Below are positions 1 through 8,374 of a DNA stretch of 49,339 bases, one piece after another; the first letter of the stretch is position 1; every line of letters begins with the position of its first letter. The stretch is from positions 1 through 49,339 of the forward strand of contig DCHX01000008.1 of assembly GCA_002315685.1 (NCBI GenBank), written 5' to 3'. Below the pieces are notes generated by a model that had not been told where the DNA came from, ran no database searches, and saw nothing but the letters and a program-made list of their open reading frames with translations. Source of the DNA: Ruminococcaceae bacterium UBA1741 (GTDB lineage Bacteria > Bacillota > Clostridia > Oscillospirales > Acutalibacteraceae). A program made the position numbers and the translations under genes.

Positions 1-33
1 AATAATACCATAATTTCTTAAAGGCGGTTTATT

Positions 34-312
34 ATGGTAAAGGGTGTTAATAAGAATATTATCGAAGTAAACGATACGGGTAGCGAAATCTTTGAAAGAA
101 TTGTTTTTTATGTTTCGCCATCCTATGCTTCTCTCGGCGCCAAGGCTTTGCAAAAAGCAAGTGATAATCTTTCGCAAATTTTTATTGATAAATGCGGTTG
201 CGAGGGTTTAAGGGTAAGGGTGAAGCGGAAAAAGAGGAATAAACTTTTACTGTTTTGCCTTTTAGGTACACTTCTAATCGGCGGTTTAGTTGCATTTTTT
301 TGCCTTAAATGA
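34..312 (+). CDS. Small membrane-anchored protein of unknown function
   Basis: This 92-residue protein belongs to no family I recognise. Residues 1-60 are soluble and mixed alpha/beta in look. A basic patch (residues 63-69, rich in Lys/Arg) follows, and then one hydrophobic segment (about 70-90) ends the chain, which suggests a tail-anchored protein with its N-terminus inside the cell. The ATG is preceded by a purine-rich AAAGGCGG stretch at suitable spacing. A hairpin terminator starts within 10 bases of the stop, so the gene ends its transcription unit. The upstream context lies outside the window. Confidence 0.6.
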   Translation: MVKGVNKNIIEVNDTGSEIFERIVFYVSPSYASLGAKALQKASDNLSQIFIDKCGCEGLRVRVKRKKRNKLLLFCLLGTLLIGGLVAFFCLK

Positions 313-315
313 AGT

Positions 316-345
316 AAAGCAAGGATTTATTCCTTGCTTTTTTGA
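316..345 (+). terminator. Intrinsic terminator after the first ORF
   Basis: A ten-base stem, AAAGCAAGGA (316-325), pairs with TCCTTGCTTT (331-340) and is followed by a T-rich run. It lies directly behind the stop at 312. An ATG at 342 lies on its T-run and is therefore unlikely to be the start of the next gene. Confidence 0.85.
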
Positions 346-392
346 TTTTTATAAACTATAATAAGAATAGTATGTTCAAAGAGGTAAACAAA

Positions 393-1115
393 ATGAAAGA
401 AATTATGAAAAACGGCTTGTCTTTGTTTTTGAAAACTCTTGTTATTTTGATAATGAGTTTTATTTTAACTATTTCTATCAATGTATTGGCAATAGCCGGT
501 TTTACTGAAAATATCGGATATAATGCCTATGTGAGCGATGAAAACGGCGATAAAATTGCGGAATATACTCACTACTCCGCTGACGGCGACGATACTGAAT
601 TAGCCGAATACGAGGAAAAGGGATATACCGTTCAGAAGAACTCTATTCGTTCCGAGCTTAAAGGAAAGGGTTATGTAATAAGTCAGGTTGTAACCCAATT
701 TTTATCCCTTGTAATTCTTTGCGTTTTTGTTTATAATTCGTTGTTTGTTATAGGAAATAAGGATTTTAATGCGGTTAAGTTCAAAAGACAAAAATCCGAT
801 ATATTAAAGGGACTGAAAATAGGACTTGTTTCCGTAATTCCGTATTTTGCCGTTTATTTAGTATGTGTTGTTTGCGCAATAGGTGTTAAACCCGATTTGC
901 CGATAAGTTTATTTAATCTATGCAATTTCTATATCTATCAGATACTTGTTGCCATCGTAAATGGCAGTAAATATGTCGGAGATTTAGCGGTTTGGCAGTT
1001 TATTTTGATTTTACTTTCTTTGACTGTAATTCCGCTTATTTCCTGCGGTTCTTATATTTTGGGATATAAAGATGTATTCTGGTTTGATAAATTTATTTTT
1101 AAGAAGAAAAAATAA
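393..1115 (+). CDS. Multi-pass membrane protein of unknown function
   Basis: The protein has about 240 residues. It shows an N-terminal membrane segment, a polar loop of roughly 75 residues rich in Asp/Glu/Tyr that probably lies outside the membrane, and then about three more hydrophobic segments; it ends in a Lys-rich tail. I start it at the ATG at 393, because GAGGTAAACAAA lies just before it. An upstream in-frame ATG at 342 would sit on the preceding terminator. The next gene follows after 13 bases, so the two are probably co-transcribed. No family is recognised and I propose no function. Confidence 0.6.
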   Translation: MKEIMKNGLSLFLKTLVILIMSFILTISINVLAIAGFTENIGYNAYVSDENGDKIAEYTHYSADGDDTELAEYEEKGYTVQKNSIRSELKGKGYVISQVVTQFLSLVILCVFVYNSLFVIGNKDFNAVKFKRQKSDILKGLKIGLVSVIPYFAVYLVCVVCAIGVKPDLPISLFNLCNFYIYQILVAIVNGSKYVGDLAVWQFILILLSLTVIPLISCGSYILGYKDVFWFDKFIFKKKK

Positions 1116-1128
1116 GGAGTAGTCATAA

Positions 1129-1971
1129 ATGGCCGGTTTTTTTGGTTTTTTTAATTATGAAAAAGAGGGGCCGGGAATTGATAAAAATGCCCCTAAAAAG
1201 AAAACATTTATTGTGTTTTTCGAAACATTTTTCCGTAACTTTTGGAAATTTATTTCTATCAATTTGGTTTATATTTTGCTTTCAATACCGATAGTTACAA
1301 ACGGTTTGGCAAATGTCGGCATTACTAATGTTACAAGAAATATTGCAAGAGATAAACATTCGTTTTTATTATCCGATTTCTTTGAAACGGTTAAGAAAAA
1401 CTGGAAACAGGCAACTGCCGTATCAATTATTAACACAATAGCCGGAATAGTGCTGTTTTTTTCGGCAAGATTCTACTTTTTGTCAAGCGGAAAGCTTTCG
1501 GTTTTCGGTGTCGGTATATCCGTTTCGATATTCATAATATTCTCTTTTATGAATTTCTTTATTTGGACACTTATGATTACCTTTAATTTTTCAATTAAGC
1601 AATTATATACAAACAGCTTTAAGTTTGCTTTTTTGAATCTTAAAAACAACTTAATTTGCGGAATTTCTATTTTGCTTGTAGTTGCGATTAACGGCGTTTT
1701 GCTGTATTTTCTTAACAACTATACAGTGCTTTTGCTTGAAATTCTTATTGCGATACTTACTTATCCTGCGTTTAGATTTTTGCTTATTCAGTTTTGCGTA
1801 TTTCCGGCTATTAGAAAATATATTATCGACCCTTACTATAAGGACCATCCGTTTGAGGACATCCAAAAGCGCCGTGATTTAGGTCTTGAAATCGAAGAAG
1901 AACAAGACGACGAAGACGAGGACGAACAAGACGGCGGGGAAAGCGAAGAAATACAAACCTTTGAATATTGA
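1129..1971 (+). CDS. YesL/DUF624-like membrane protein
   Basis: The 280-residue protein resembles the DUF624/YesL family. An N-terminal stretch with Gly/Phe is followed by about four to five hydrophobic segments, and the first loop carries a conserved-looking pattern around Thr-Arg-Asn-Ile-Ala-Arg. YesL-type proteins often accompany carbohydrate transport genes in Firmicutes, but their function is not known. The last 30 residues are almost all Glu/Asp, an unusual acidic tail. AAGGAG lies before the ATG. It is likely co-transcribed with the membrane protein upstream and ends at a hairpin terminator. The family call rests on pattern recognition only. Confidence 0.6.
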   Translation: MAGFFGFFNYEKEGPGIDKNAPKKKTFIVFFETFFRNFWKFISINLVYILLSIPIVTNGLANVGITNVTRNIARDKHSFLLSDFFETVKKNWKQATAVSIINTIAGIVLFFSARFYFLSSGKLSVFGVGISVSIFIIFSFMNFFIWTLMITFNFSIKQLYTNSFKFAFLNLKNNLICGISILLVVAINGVLLYFLNNYTVLLLEILIAILTYPAFRFLLIQFCVFPAIRKYIIDPYYKDHPFEDIQKRRDLGLEIEEEQDDEDEDEQDGGESEEIQTFEY

Positions 1972-1975
1972 TGCT

Positions 1976-2014
1976 AAAAGGCAAACTTGTTTTGAAAACG
2001 GGTTTGTCTTTTTT
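1976..2014 (+). terminator. Intrinsic terminator
   Basis: AGGCAAAC (from about 1979) pairs with GTTTGTCT (2002-2009) with one G-U pair and is followed by TTTTTT. It closes the two-gene membrane protein unit. Confidence 0.7.
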
Positions 2015-2040
2015 ATAATAATGCCTGCCGAACCAATCAG

Positions 2041-2086
2041 CGGCTATTATGCCGATGATTACCGTGAAAATGTATTTTTACGGTAA
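2041..2086 (+). other. Two hairpins in the gap before the PRC-barrel gene
   Basis: A small hairpin, CGGC/GCCG (2041-2054), is followed by a 12-bp stem (2059-2070 with 2075-2086) closed by the loop TGTA. The longer stem contains one G-T pair. No T-run follows, so it is not an obvious terminator. The rest of the roughly 200-base gap shows nothing I can name. Confidence 0.45.
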
Positions 2087-2167
2087 TGCTTCCGCAGAAG
2101 TGTTTGTTCAATAAACATTATAATAAAATCATTTGTTGCCTCATATATAATTTAAGAGGGTGATAAA

Positions 2168-2425
2168 ATGACTTGCAGAATTGATGAGCTTAAAAATAAG
2201 CAGGTAGTATGCGTAAAGGATGGATTTGTATTAGGCTATATAAGCGATATTGAGCTTGATGTCGAAAGCGGAAAATTGGTGTCCTTGATTATTTCGGGCG
2301 CATTAAGAGTGTTTGGACTTTTAGGCAGAGAAAAGGATATAATAATACCGTTTGAAGACATTGAGGTTATCGGGGAAGAAACCGTGCTTGTTTCAACAAA
2401 TTCCTTCGGTTATAAAGAAAAATAA
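2168..2425 (+). CDS. YlmC/YmxH-family PRC-barrel sporulation protein
   Basis: The 85-residue protein is a single PRC-barrel: an N-terminal Leu-Lys-Asn-Lys-Gln-Val-Val segment, Gly-Tyr-Ile-Ser-Asp-Ile-Glu-Leu-Asp, and a C-terminal Ile-Ile-Pro-Phe-Glu-Asp-Ile-Glu-Val-Ile-Gly. This matches the YlmC/YmxH family in length and layout. Family members occur throughout spore-forming Firmicutes and some are transcribed during sporulation, but their molecular role is unknown. GAGGGTG precedes the ATG. The gene appears to stand alone between a terminated unit and the glycogen operon promoter. Confidence 0.85.
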   Translation: MTCRIDELKNKQVVCVKDGFVLGYISDIELDVESGKLVSLIISGALRVFGLLGREKDIIIPFEDIEVIGEETVLVSTNSFGYKEK

Positions 2426-2530
2426 TGTTAAATCGGCATTTTATTTAGTTTTTTGCGATAATTTGTATATTATTCACAAAAACTTACAAAAAATATTTCT
2501 TAGTATTGCGGAAAACTAATAAAAAAGTCG

Positions 2531-2559
2531 TTGAAATAACGATATTATATTGTTATAAT
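2531..2559 (+). promoter_or_regulatory. Sigma-A-type promoter for the glg operon
   Basis: TTGAAA (2531-2536), a 17-base spacer and TATAAT (2554-2559). It lies 35 bases before the glgB start codon, and no other promoter of this quality lies before glgA. Confidence 0.75.
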
Positions 2560-2593
2560 AATATTAGTTGGACTATGAGGGGATAACTAAATT

Positions 2594-4489
2594 ATGGAAG
2601 TTTATTTTGAAAATTTCAATTCGTTTGTTAAGGCTGATTTGTATGAATATTTAGGCTCGTTTTATAAGTCTAAAAAAACTCTTTTCAGGGTTTGGGCTCC
2701 GAACGCCGAATCGGTTAGTGTTGTCGGCGATTTTAATAATTGGAATATTGAGAGCAATATTATGACTCCAAGTGAGAGCGGTGTATGGGAAACCGAAATC
2801 TCGGGTGTTAGAGAATATGATGCTTATAAATATGCCGTAAAATCAAAAAACGGAAATGTAGTATATAAAAGCGACCCGTTTGCAAGACATTTTGAAACCG
2901 CCCCTTCAAACGCTTCTAAAATTTATAAGGATAAGAAACACGCTTGGCGGGACGACGATTGGCAAAAATTGCAACTCGAAAAAAACTCCTATGAATCCCC
3001 CGTAAATATCTATGAGGTTCACGCAGGTTCTTGGAAAAATTTTGATGACGGTAATCACTACGATTATGTAACCCTTGCAAAAGAGCTTGGTGCTTATGTT
3101 AAAAAAATGGGATATACTCACATTGAGCTTTTGCCCATAACCGAACACCCTTACGAAGGCTCTTGGGGTTATCAGGTAACCGGATATTTTGCACCGACTT
3201 CGAGATTCGGTACTCCTGACGATTTTAAGGAATTTGTCGATATTATGCACGAAAACGGAATAGGCGTAATACTCGACTGGGTACCGGCACATTTTCCGAA
3301 GGATGAGTTCGGGCTTTACCGTTTTGACGGAACTGCTTGTTATGAATACTCCGATTCAAGAAAAGGAGAGCATAAAGAGTGGGGAACCTGTGTTTTCGAT
3401 TACGGCAAACCGCAGGTTATGAGCTTTTTGGTATCAAGTGCGGTTTTCTGGATAAAAGAGTATCATATCGACGGACTTCGTGTAGATGCGGTTGCATCAA
3501 TGCTTTATCTTGATTACGGTCGTAAAGACGGCGAGTGGATTCCGAATGCTTACGGCGGAAGGGAAAATCTTGAAGCGGTTGAGCTTTTGAAACAGGTGAA
3601 TATTGCGGCATTTAGCGCAAACCCTTCTGTTATGATGATAGCGGAAGAATCTACTGCTTGGCCTCTTGTTACCAAACCGCCACACGATGGAGGACTCGGA
3701 TTTAACTATAAGTGGAATATGGGATGGATGAACGATATGCTTCGTTATATGTCCCTTGACCCGCTTTTCAGAAAGAACAATCACGATTGTCTTACTTTTT
3801 CGTTTTTCTATGCTTTTTCGGAAAACTTTGTGCTTCCTATTTCGCATGATGAGGTTGTGCATGGTAAGTGCTCTATGATAAATAAAATGCCGGGCGAATA
3901 CGAGGCAAAGTTTGATAATCTTCGTGCTTTTTACGCTTATATGATGGCACATCCGGGTAAAAAGCTTTTGTTTATGGGACAAGAATTCGGTCAGTTTATC
4001 GAGTGGAATTATGAGCAGGAGCTTGACTGGTTTTTACTTGATTACGATACCCATAGCAATTTACAAAAATTTGTAAAAGAGCTTAACGGATTTTATCTTA
4101 AAACTCCTCCTTTATATGAAATCGACTATTCTTGGGAAGGATTCAGTTGGATTTCCAATGACGATAACTGTCAAAGTATTATTTCTTTCAGAAGAATTGA
4201 TAAAGAGGGCAACGAAATTATTTGCGTTTGTAATTTTGTGCCGGTAAATAGGGAAAACTATCGTATAGGTGTTCCGTTTAGCGGCAGCTACAAACAAATA
4301 TTTTCAAGTGATATGAAAAAATACGGCGGCACCTCTGAAAAGCTTATCAGTTATAAAAGTGAAGAAATAGAAATGCACGGATATGAAAATTCAATCTCGA
4401 TTAACATTCCGGCAATGTCGGTAACTTATTATAAGGTTCCGAAAAAGAGCGTTAAATTAAAACATTCTACAATTAAAGACAGGAGATAA
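2594..4489 (+). CDS. glgB: 1,4-alpha-glucan branching enzyme GlgB
   Basis: This GH13 enzyme makes the alpha-1,6 branch points of glycogen. An N-terminal CBM48 module (about residues 15-105) precedes the catalytic barrel and a C-terminal beta domain, for 631 residues in all, a normal length. The four GH13 signatures are present: DWVPAHF (228-234), GLRVDAV with the predicted nucleophile Asp298, AEES with the predicted acid/base Glu351, and SHDEVVHG with the predicted stabiliser Asp419. GAGGGGA lies upstream of the ATG. It is the first gene of glgB-C-D-A, and glgC starts 2 bases after its stop, so expression is tightly coupled. Confidence 0.97.
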   Translation: MEVYFENFNSFVKADLYEYLGSFYKSKKTLFRVWAPNAESVSVVGDFNNWNIESNIMTPSESGVWETEISGVREYDAYKYAVKSKNGNVVYKSDPFARHFETAPSNASKIYKDKKHAWRDDDWQKLQLEKNSYESPVNIYEVHAGSWKNFDDGNHYDYVTLAKELGAYVKKMGYTHIELLPITEHPYEGSWGYQVTGYFAPTSRFGTPDDFKEFVDIMHENGIGVILDWVPAHFPKDEFGLYRFDGTACYEYSDSRKGEHKEWGTCVFDYGKPQVMSFLVSSAVFWIKEYHIDGLRVDAVASMLYLDYGRKDGEWIPNAYGGRENLEAVELLKQVNIAAFSANPSVMMIAEESTAWPLVTKPPHDGGLGFNYKWNMGWMNDMLRYMSLDPLFRKNNHDCLTFSFFYAFSENFVLPISHDEVVHGKCSMINKMPGEYEAKFDNLRAFYAYMMAHPGKKLLFMGQEFGQFIEWNYEQELDWFLLDYDTHSNLQKFVKELNGFYLKTPPLYEIDYSWEGFSWISNDDNCQSIISFRRIDKEGNEIICVCNFVPVNRENYRIGVPFSGSYKQIFSSDMKKYGGTSEKLISYKSEEIEMHGYENSISINIPAMSVTYYKVPKKSVKLKHSTIKDRR

Positions 4490-4491
4490 AT

Positions 4492-5706
4492 ATGACAAAC
4501 AAAAAATGCGTTGCTATGCTTCTTGCCGGCGGTCAGGGAAGCAGGCTCGGAGTTTTAACGGGCAAGCTTGCAAAACCTGCTGTACCGTATGGCGGTAAAT
4601 ACAGAATAATTGACTTTCCGCTTTCAAACTGTATCAACTCGGGAATTGATACGGTTGGTATTTTAACACAGTATAAACCGCTTGAACTTAACGATTATAT
4701 CGGCTCGGGAAAGCCGTGGGACCTTGATAGGTCTAACGGCGGAGTTCATATTTTACCGCCATACCAAGGTCAAAAGGGCGGCGACTGGTATAAGGGTACT
4801 GCAAATGCGGTTTACCAAAATTTGGGCTTTATCGAAAGATATAATCCGAAATATGTTATTATCCTTTCGGGCGACCATATTTATAAAATGGATTATTCTA
4901 AGATGATAAGTGAACATAAAAGTTCGGGTGCCGCCTGTACTATTGCGGTAATGCAGGTGCCGTATGATGAGGCATCTCGGTTTGGTATTATGAATACCGA
5001 TTCCGACGGTGCGGTTTACGAGTTTGAGGAAAAGCCTAAAAACCCGAAAAGCAATTTAGCATCTATGGGCATTTATGTTTTTACCTTTGAAAAGCTTAAA
5101 AAGTATTTGTGCGAAGACGAGGCAAATAAAGGCTCATCAAACGATTTCGGTAAAGATGTAATCCCGGCTATGCTTAATAATAACGAAAAACTGATGGCTT
5201 ACCGTTTTTCTGATTATTGGAAGGATGTCGGTACGGTTGATTCTTTGTGGGAAGCAAATCTTGATTTGCTTAATCCTAAAATACATCTTAATTTGTCTGA
5301 CCCTAATTGGAAGATTTATTCAAGAACAAACGCTTTACCGCCACAGCATATTACCGATTCGGCAAAAGTTGAAAATTCGCTTATTACCGCGGGATGTTGT
5401 GTGTCGGGCAAAATTGATTATTCTATACTTTATGAGAATGTTACGGTTGAAGAGGGCGCAAGCGTTGAGTATTCAATAGTTATGCCCGGCTCCGTAATTA
5501 AAAAGGGTGCTAATGTTAAGTATTCAATAGTTGCCGAAAATGTCGTTGTCGGAGAAAATGCAAATGTCGGTGTTGAGCCTGACTATAACGGCGGGGACAA
5601 ATGGGGCATTACTGTTATCGGTGCGGGTATAAGTGTCGGAAAAAATGCAAAAATCGGTGCAAAACAAATGATTACCGAAAATGTATCGGAGGGAGAAAAA
5701 ATATGA
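4492..5706 (+). CDS. glgC: Glucose-1-phosphate adenylyltransferase, catalytic subunit GlgC
   Basis: The enzyme makes ADP-glucose and pyrophosphate from ATP and glucose-1-phosphate, the committed step of glycogen synthesis. The 404-residue protein has the intact nucleotide loop GGQGSRL (13-19), the substrate-binding segment KPAVPYGGKYRIIDFPLSN (28-46) and a C-terminal left-handed beta-helix built of hexapeptide-like repeats. AGGAGATAAAT precedes the ATG. The stop overlaps the start of glgD (ATGA), which indicates translational coupling and supports a hetero-oligomer of GlgC with GlgD, as known for Firmicutes. Confidence 0.97.
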   Translation: MTNKKCVAMLLAGGQGSRLGVLTGKLAKPAVPYGGKYRIIDFPLSNCINSGIDTVGILTQYKPLELNDYIGSGKPWDLDRSNGGVHILPPYQGQKGGDWYKGTANAVYQNLGFIERYNPKYVIILSGDHIYKMDYSKMISEHKSSGAACTIAVMQVPYDEASRFGIMNTDSDGAVYEFEEKPKNPKSNLASMGIYVFTFEKLKKYLCEDEANKGSSNDFGKDVIPAMLNNNEKLMAYRFSDYWKDVGTVDSLWEANLDLLNPKIHLNLSDPNWKIYSRTNALPPQHITDSAKVENSLITAGCCVSGKIDYSILYENVTVEEGASVEYSIVMPGSVIKKGANVKYSIVAENVVVGENANVGVEPDYNGGDKWGITVIGAGISVGKNAKIGAKQMITENVSEGEKI

Positions 5707-6815
5707 GAAGGTCAGCAGTTTCGGCAATAATTTTTTCAAACTCAAATGACAGAACATTAAAGGAGCTTACCGAAAATCGTTCTATGGCATCGCTGCCTTT
5801 CGGCGGTAGATACCGTTTGATTGATTTTGCTTTATCAAATTTGGTTAATGCGGGAATTTCTAATATCGGTATTATTACAAAAGAAAACTACCGCTCCTTA
5901 ATGGACCATATCGGTAGCGGTGTTTATTGGGATTTAGACCGTAAAAACGGTGGTATTCATGTTTTGCCGCCTTACAATAAAGGCAGAACAAATAAAGGCT
6001 ATTTCGAAGCCTTAATGCGCGCTAAGGATTTTATTACACGTTCTAACTGTGATTATGTTGTTACCTGCGAATCGGGTATTGTTGCTAATATTGATATTAC
6101 CGCTCTTGTAAATCAACATTTAGAGAGTAACGCCGATATTACTATCGTATATAGAAAAGCAAGCTGTGCTGATAAATATGAAAATACAATGATGTTGAAG
6201 CTCGATGAGAACAAAAAGATAAAAGAACTTGTTCCTGCTAATTCATCTGCCGAAAGCGGTAATTATACTCTCGGTGTTGCGGTATTTTCAAAATCGGCAC
6301 TTGTAAATATTATTTCCTCTGATGAAAATATTACGGCAAAGGATTTTTATCTCGATATTTTGCCGAAATATATAGATAACGTCAATCTTTTCGGCTTTGA
6401 ACACGATGGCTTTGTTTCTGTAATGGACTGCGGTAAGTCGTTCTTTAATGCTAATATGGAGCTTCTTAAAAAAGAGGTGAGGGACGACTTGTTTAATAAA
6501 GAGCGTCCGATTTACACGAAAACCCGTGATGATATGCCTACAAGATACGGCATTTATGCCGATGTTTCTAACAGCTTTATTGCCGACGGTTGCATAATTG
6601 ACGGTACGGTTAAAAACAGTGTACTGTTTAGAGGTGTTAGAGTTAAAAAGGGCGCAGTTGTCGAAAACTCGATACTTATGCAGGGTGTTGAGGTTTTTGA
6701 GAATGCGAAGCTTAAATATGTTATTTCGGATAAAAATGCCGTTATCAGCGCAAATTCTCCTATAAGCGGTTCAGACCGAAAGGCATTTATATTAAAGAAA
6801 AATCAAATGATATAA
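5703..6815 (+). CDS. glgD: Glucose-1-phosphate adenylyltransferase regulatory subunit GlgD
   Basis: The 370-residue protein is a GlgC paralogue that lacks the catalytic loop: the GGQGSRL of GlgC is replaced by Phe-Ser-Asn-Ser-Asn-Asp at residues 11-16. The segment LPFGGRYRLIDFALSN (31-46) and the C-terminal beta-helix are kept. In other Firmicutes GlgD has little activity alone and boosts GlgC in a GlgCD complex. I chose the ATG at 5703, which overlaps the glgC stop and has GGAGGGAG before it. A longer in-frame reading from 5601 runs through glgC in another frame and is implausible. Confidence 0.95.
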   Translation: MRRSAVSAIIFSNSNDRTLKELTENRSMASLPFGGRYRLIDFALSNLVNAGISNIGIITKENYRSLMDHIGSGVYWDLDRKNGGIHVLPPYNKGRTNKGYFEALMRAKDFITRSNCDYVVTCESGIVANIDITALVNQHLESNADITIVYRKASCADKYENTMMLKLDENKKIKELVPANSSAESGNYTLGVAVFSKSALVNIISSDENITAKDFYLDILPKYIDNVNLFGFEHDGFVSVMDCGKSFFNANMELLKKEVRDDLFNKERPIYTKTRDDMPTRYGIYADVSNSFIADGCIIDGTVKNSVLFRGVRVKKGAVVENSILMQGVEVFENAKLKYVISDKNAVISANSPISGSDRKAFILKKNQMI

Positions 6816-6830
6816 AATAAGGGTGATTAT

Positions 6831-8255
6831 ATGAAAGTATTATTTGCAACGAGTGAGGCTTATCCTTTTGCAATGTCGGGCGGACTTGCCGATGTTTCGG
6901 GTGCCTTGCCGAAAGCACTTCGTAAAAGACTGATAGGTGCCCGTGTTGTGCTTCCTCTTTACAGTACAATATCTGATGAAATGAAGGATAAAATGACCTT
7001 TGTTTGCAATATTACCGTTCCCGTTTCTTGGAGAAGACAGTATTGCGGTGTTTTTGAAGCACATATTGACGGGGTTATATACTATTTAATTGACAACGAA
7101 TATTATTTTAAGCGTGACGGACTTTACGGATATTATGATGATGCCGAGCGGTTTACTTTTTTCTCCCGTGCCGTGCTTGAAATTATTCCGCATATAGGCT
7201 TTAAGCCCGATGTTATTCACTGTAACGACTGGCAAACCGCTATGGTTCCCGTTTTTTTAACCGAAATGTATAAGAACGACCCGTTTTACAGTGATATAAA
7301 AACCGTCTTTACAATTCATAACATTCAGTATCAGGGCAAATACGGTATGGAATTATTCGGAGATGTTTTAGGACTGCCTGAGGGTAGAGAAAGCATTGTT
7401 GAATATGACGGATGCGTAAACTTTATGAAGGGTGCGATACAGTGTAGCGACAAGGTTACTACCGTTTCACCGACATACGCAAATGAAATACTCAATTCTT
7501 ATTATTCACACGGTCTTGACCCCATACTTAAAGAGTTTACCTATAAACTTACGGGTATAGTAAACGGAATAGATTATGATGTTTATAACCCCGAAACCGA
7601 TGGAATGATTTACAAAAAATATTCCGCCGATTCGATAAAGGATAAAGAAAAGAACAAAAACAAATTGCTTGAAGATATGGGACTTCCCGTAAGAGATGTA
7701 CCGCTTATCGGAATTGTAACACGACTTGTAAGCCACAAGGGTATTGACCTTATTAAATGCGTTTTTGAGGAATTGGTTAATGCCGATTTGCAGTTTGTTA
7801 TTTTAGGCTCGGGTGAATGGGAGTTCGAAACATTCTTTTATGAAATGAATAAAAAATATCCCGATAAGGTGGCGCTTAAACTCGGATTTGACCAACAGTT
7901 AGCCCATAAGATTTATGCGGGTGCCGACATTTTTCTAATGCCGAGTAAGAGTGAGCCTTGCGGACTCGCCCAGCTTGTAGCACTTCGATACGGAACAATT
8001 CCTATCGTAAGGGAAACGGGCGGTCTTAACGATACCGTAAAAGACAGCGGTAACGGAGAGGGTAACGGATTTACCTTCAAGAATTACAATGCACACGATA
8101 TGGAAAATACGGTTTGGAGAGCCTTAAAAGGATATTCCGATAAAAAAGGTTGGGAAATTCTAAAAAAGAGAGCAATGCAATGTGATTCGAGCTGGAGTTT
8201 GTCTGCTAATGCTTATGTAAGATTATATAAGGAAATTTGTTCAAAAAATGCTTGA
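6831..8255 (+). CDS. glgA: Glycogen synthase GlgA (GT5) with altered N-terminal loop
   Basis: The 474-residue GT5 enzyme extends alpha-1,4-glucan with ADP-glucose. The N-terminal domain begins like other GlgA proteins, and the motif HNIQYQG lies near residue 162. The C-terminal GT-B half contains SEPCGLAQL and the ETGGLNDTV region. The usual Lys-Thr-Gly-Gly-Leu loop reads Met15-Ser16-Gly17-Gly18-Leu19 here, so the lysine implicated in ADP-glucose binding is missing. It is the last gene of the glg operon, 15 bases after glgD with AAGGGTGAT before the ATG. Its stop codon lies inside the next promoter, and no terminator separates the two units. Confidence 0.93.
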   Translation: MKVLFATSEAYPFAMSGGLADVSGALPKALRKRLIGARVVLPLYSTISDEMKDKMTFVCNITVPVSWRRQYCGVFEAHIDGVIYYLIDNEYYFKRDGLYGYYDDAERFTFFSRAVLEIIPHIGFKPDVIHCNDWQTAMVPVFLTEMYKNDPFYSDIKTVFTIHNIQYQGKYGMELFGDVLGLPEGRESIVEYDGCVNFMKGAIQCSDKVTTVSPTYANEILNSYYSHGLDPILKEFTYKLTGIVNGIDYDVYNPETDGMIYKKYSADSIKDKEKNKNKLLEDMGLPVRDVPLIGIVTRLVSHKGIDLIKCVFEELVNADLQFVILGSGEWEFETFFYEMNKKYPDKVALKLGFDQQLAHKIYAGADIFLMPSKSEPCGLAQLVALRYGTIPIVRETGGLNDTVKDSGNGEGNGFTFKNYNAHDMENTVWRALKGYSDKKGWEILKKRAMQCDSSWSLSANAYVRLYKEICSKNA

Positions 8256-8280
8256 CAACAAATATCTTGTGTGGTAAACT
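8252..8280 (+). promoter_or_regulatory. Promoter of the L21/L27 operon
   Basis: TTGACA (8252-8257), a 17-base spacer and TAAACT (8275-8280). The -35 element overlaps the glgA stop codon. Confidence 0.75.
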
Positions 8281-8282
8281 GT

Positions 8283-8370
8283 TTAAGCCGCATATTGTGG
8301 GCTTGTGAAGTTATGCCTATATGGTGTACGCCTATCTTTAGCGAGACTGTAAAATATCAGGCAGGTGTAA
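8283..8370 (+). ncRNA. Ribosomal protein L21 leader
   Basis: About 90 bases between the promoter and rplU form the untranslated leader of an rplU-prp-rpmA operon, the position where Firmicutes carry the L21 leader RNA that lets ribosomal protein repress its own mRNA. The leader contains short G/C-rich segments (for example GCCGCATATTGTGGGC at about 8287-8302) that could pair. Assignment rests on position and general look, because I could not run a covariance model. Confidence 0.55.
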
Positions 8371-8374
8371 AAGA

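Noticed and set aside
1886..2086. Open frame overlapping the acidic tail of the YesL-like gene
   Set aside because: It is a shifted reading of an acidic, repetitive codon stretch and runs through the terminator; it has no ribosome binding site.
2906..3292. Long minus-strand open frames inside glgB and other large genes
   Set aside because: They mirror the strong codon bias of the real genes, have no ribosome binding sites or family features, and lie fully inside confident genes.
5601..5702. Upstream extension of glgD
   Set aside because: It reads Cys/Lys-rich sequence in another frame of glgC and is not seen in GlgD; the ATG at 5703 has a good ribosome binding site.
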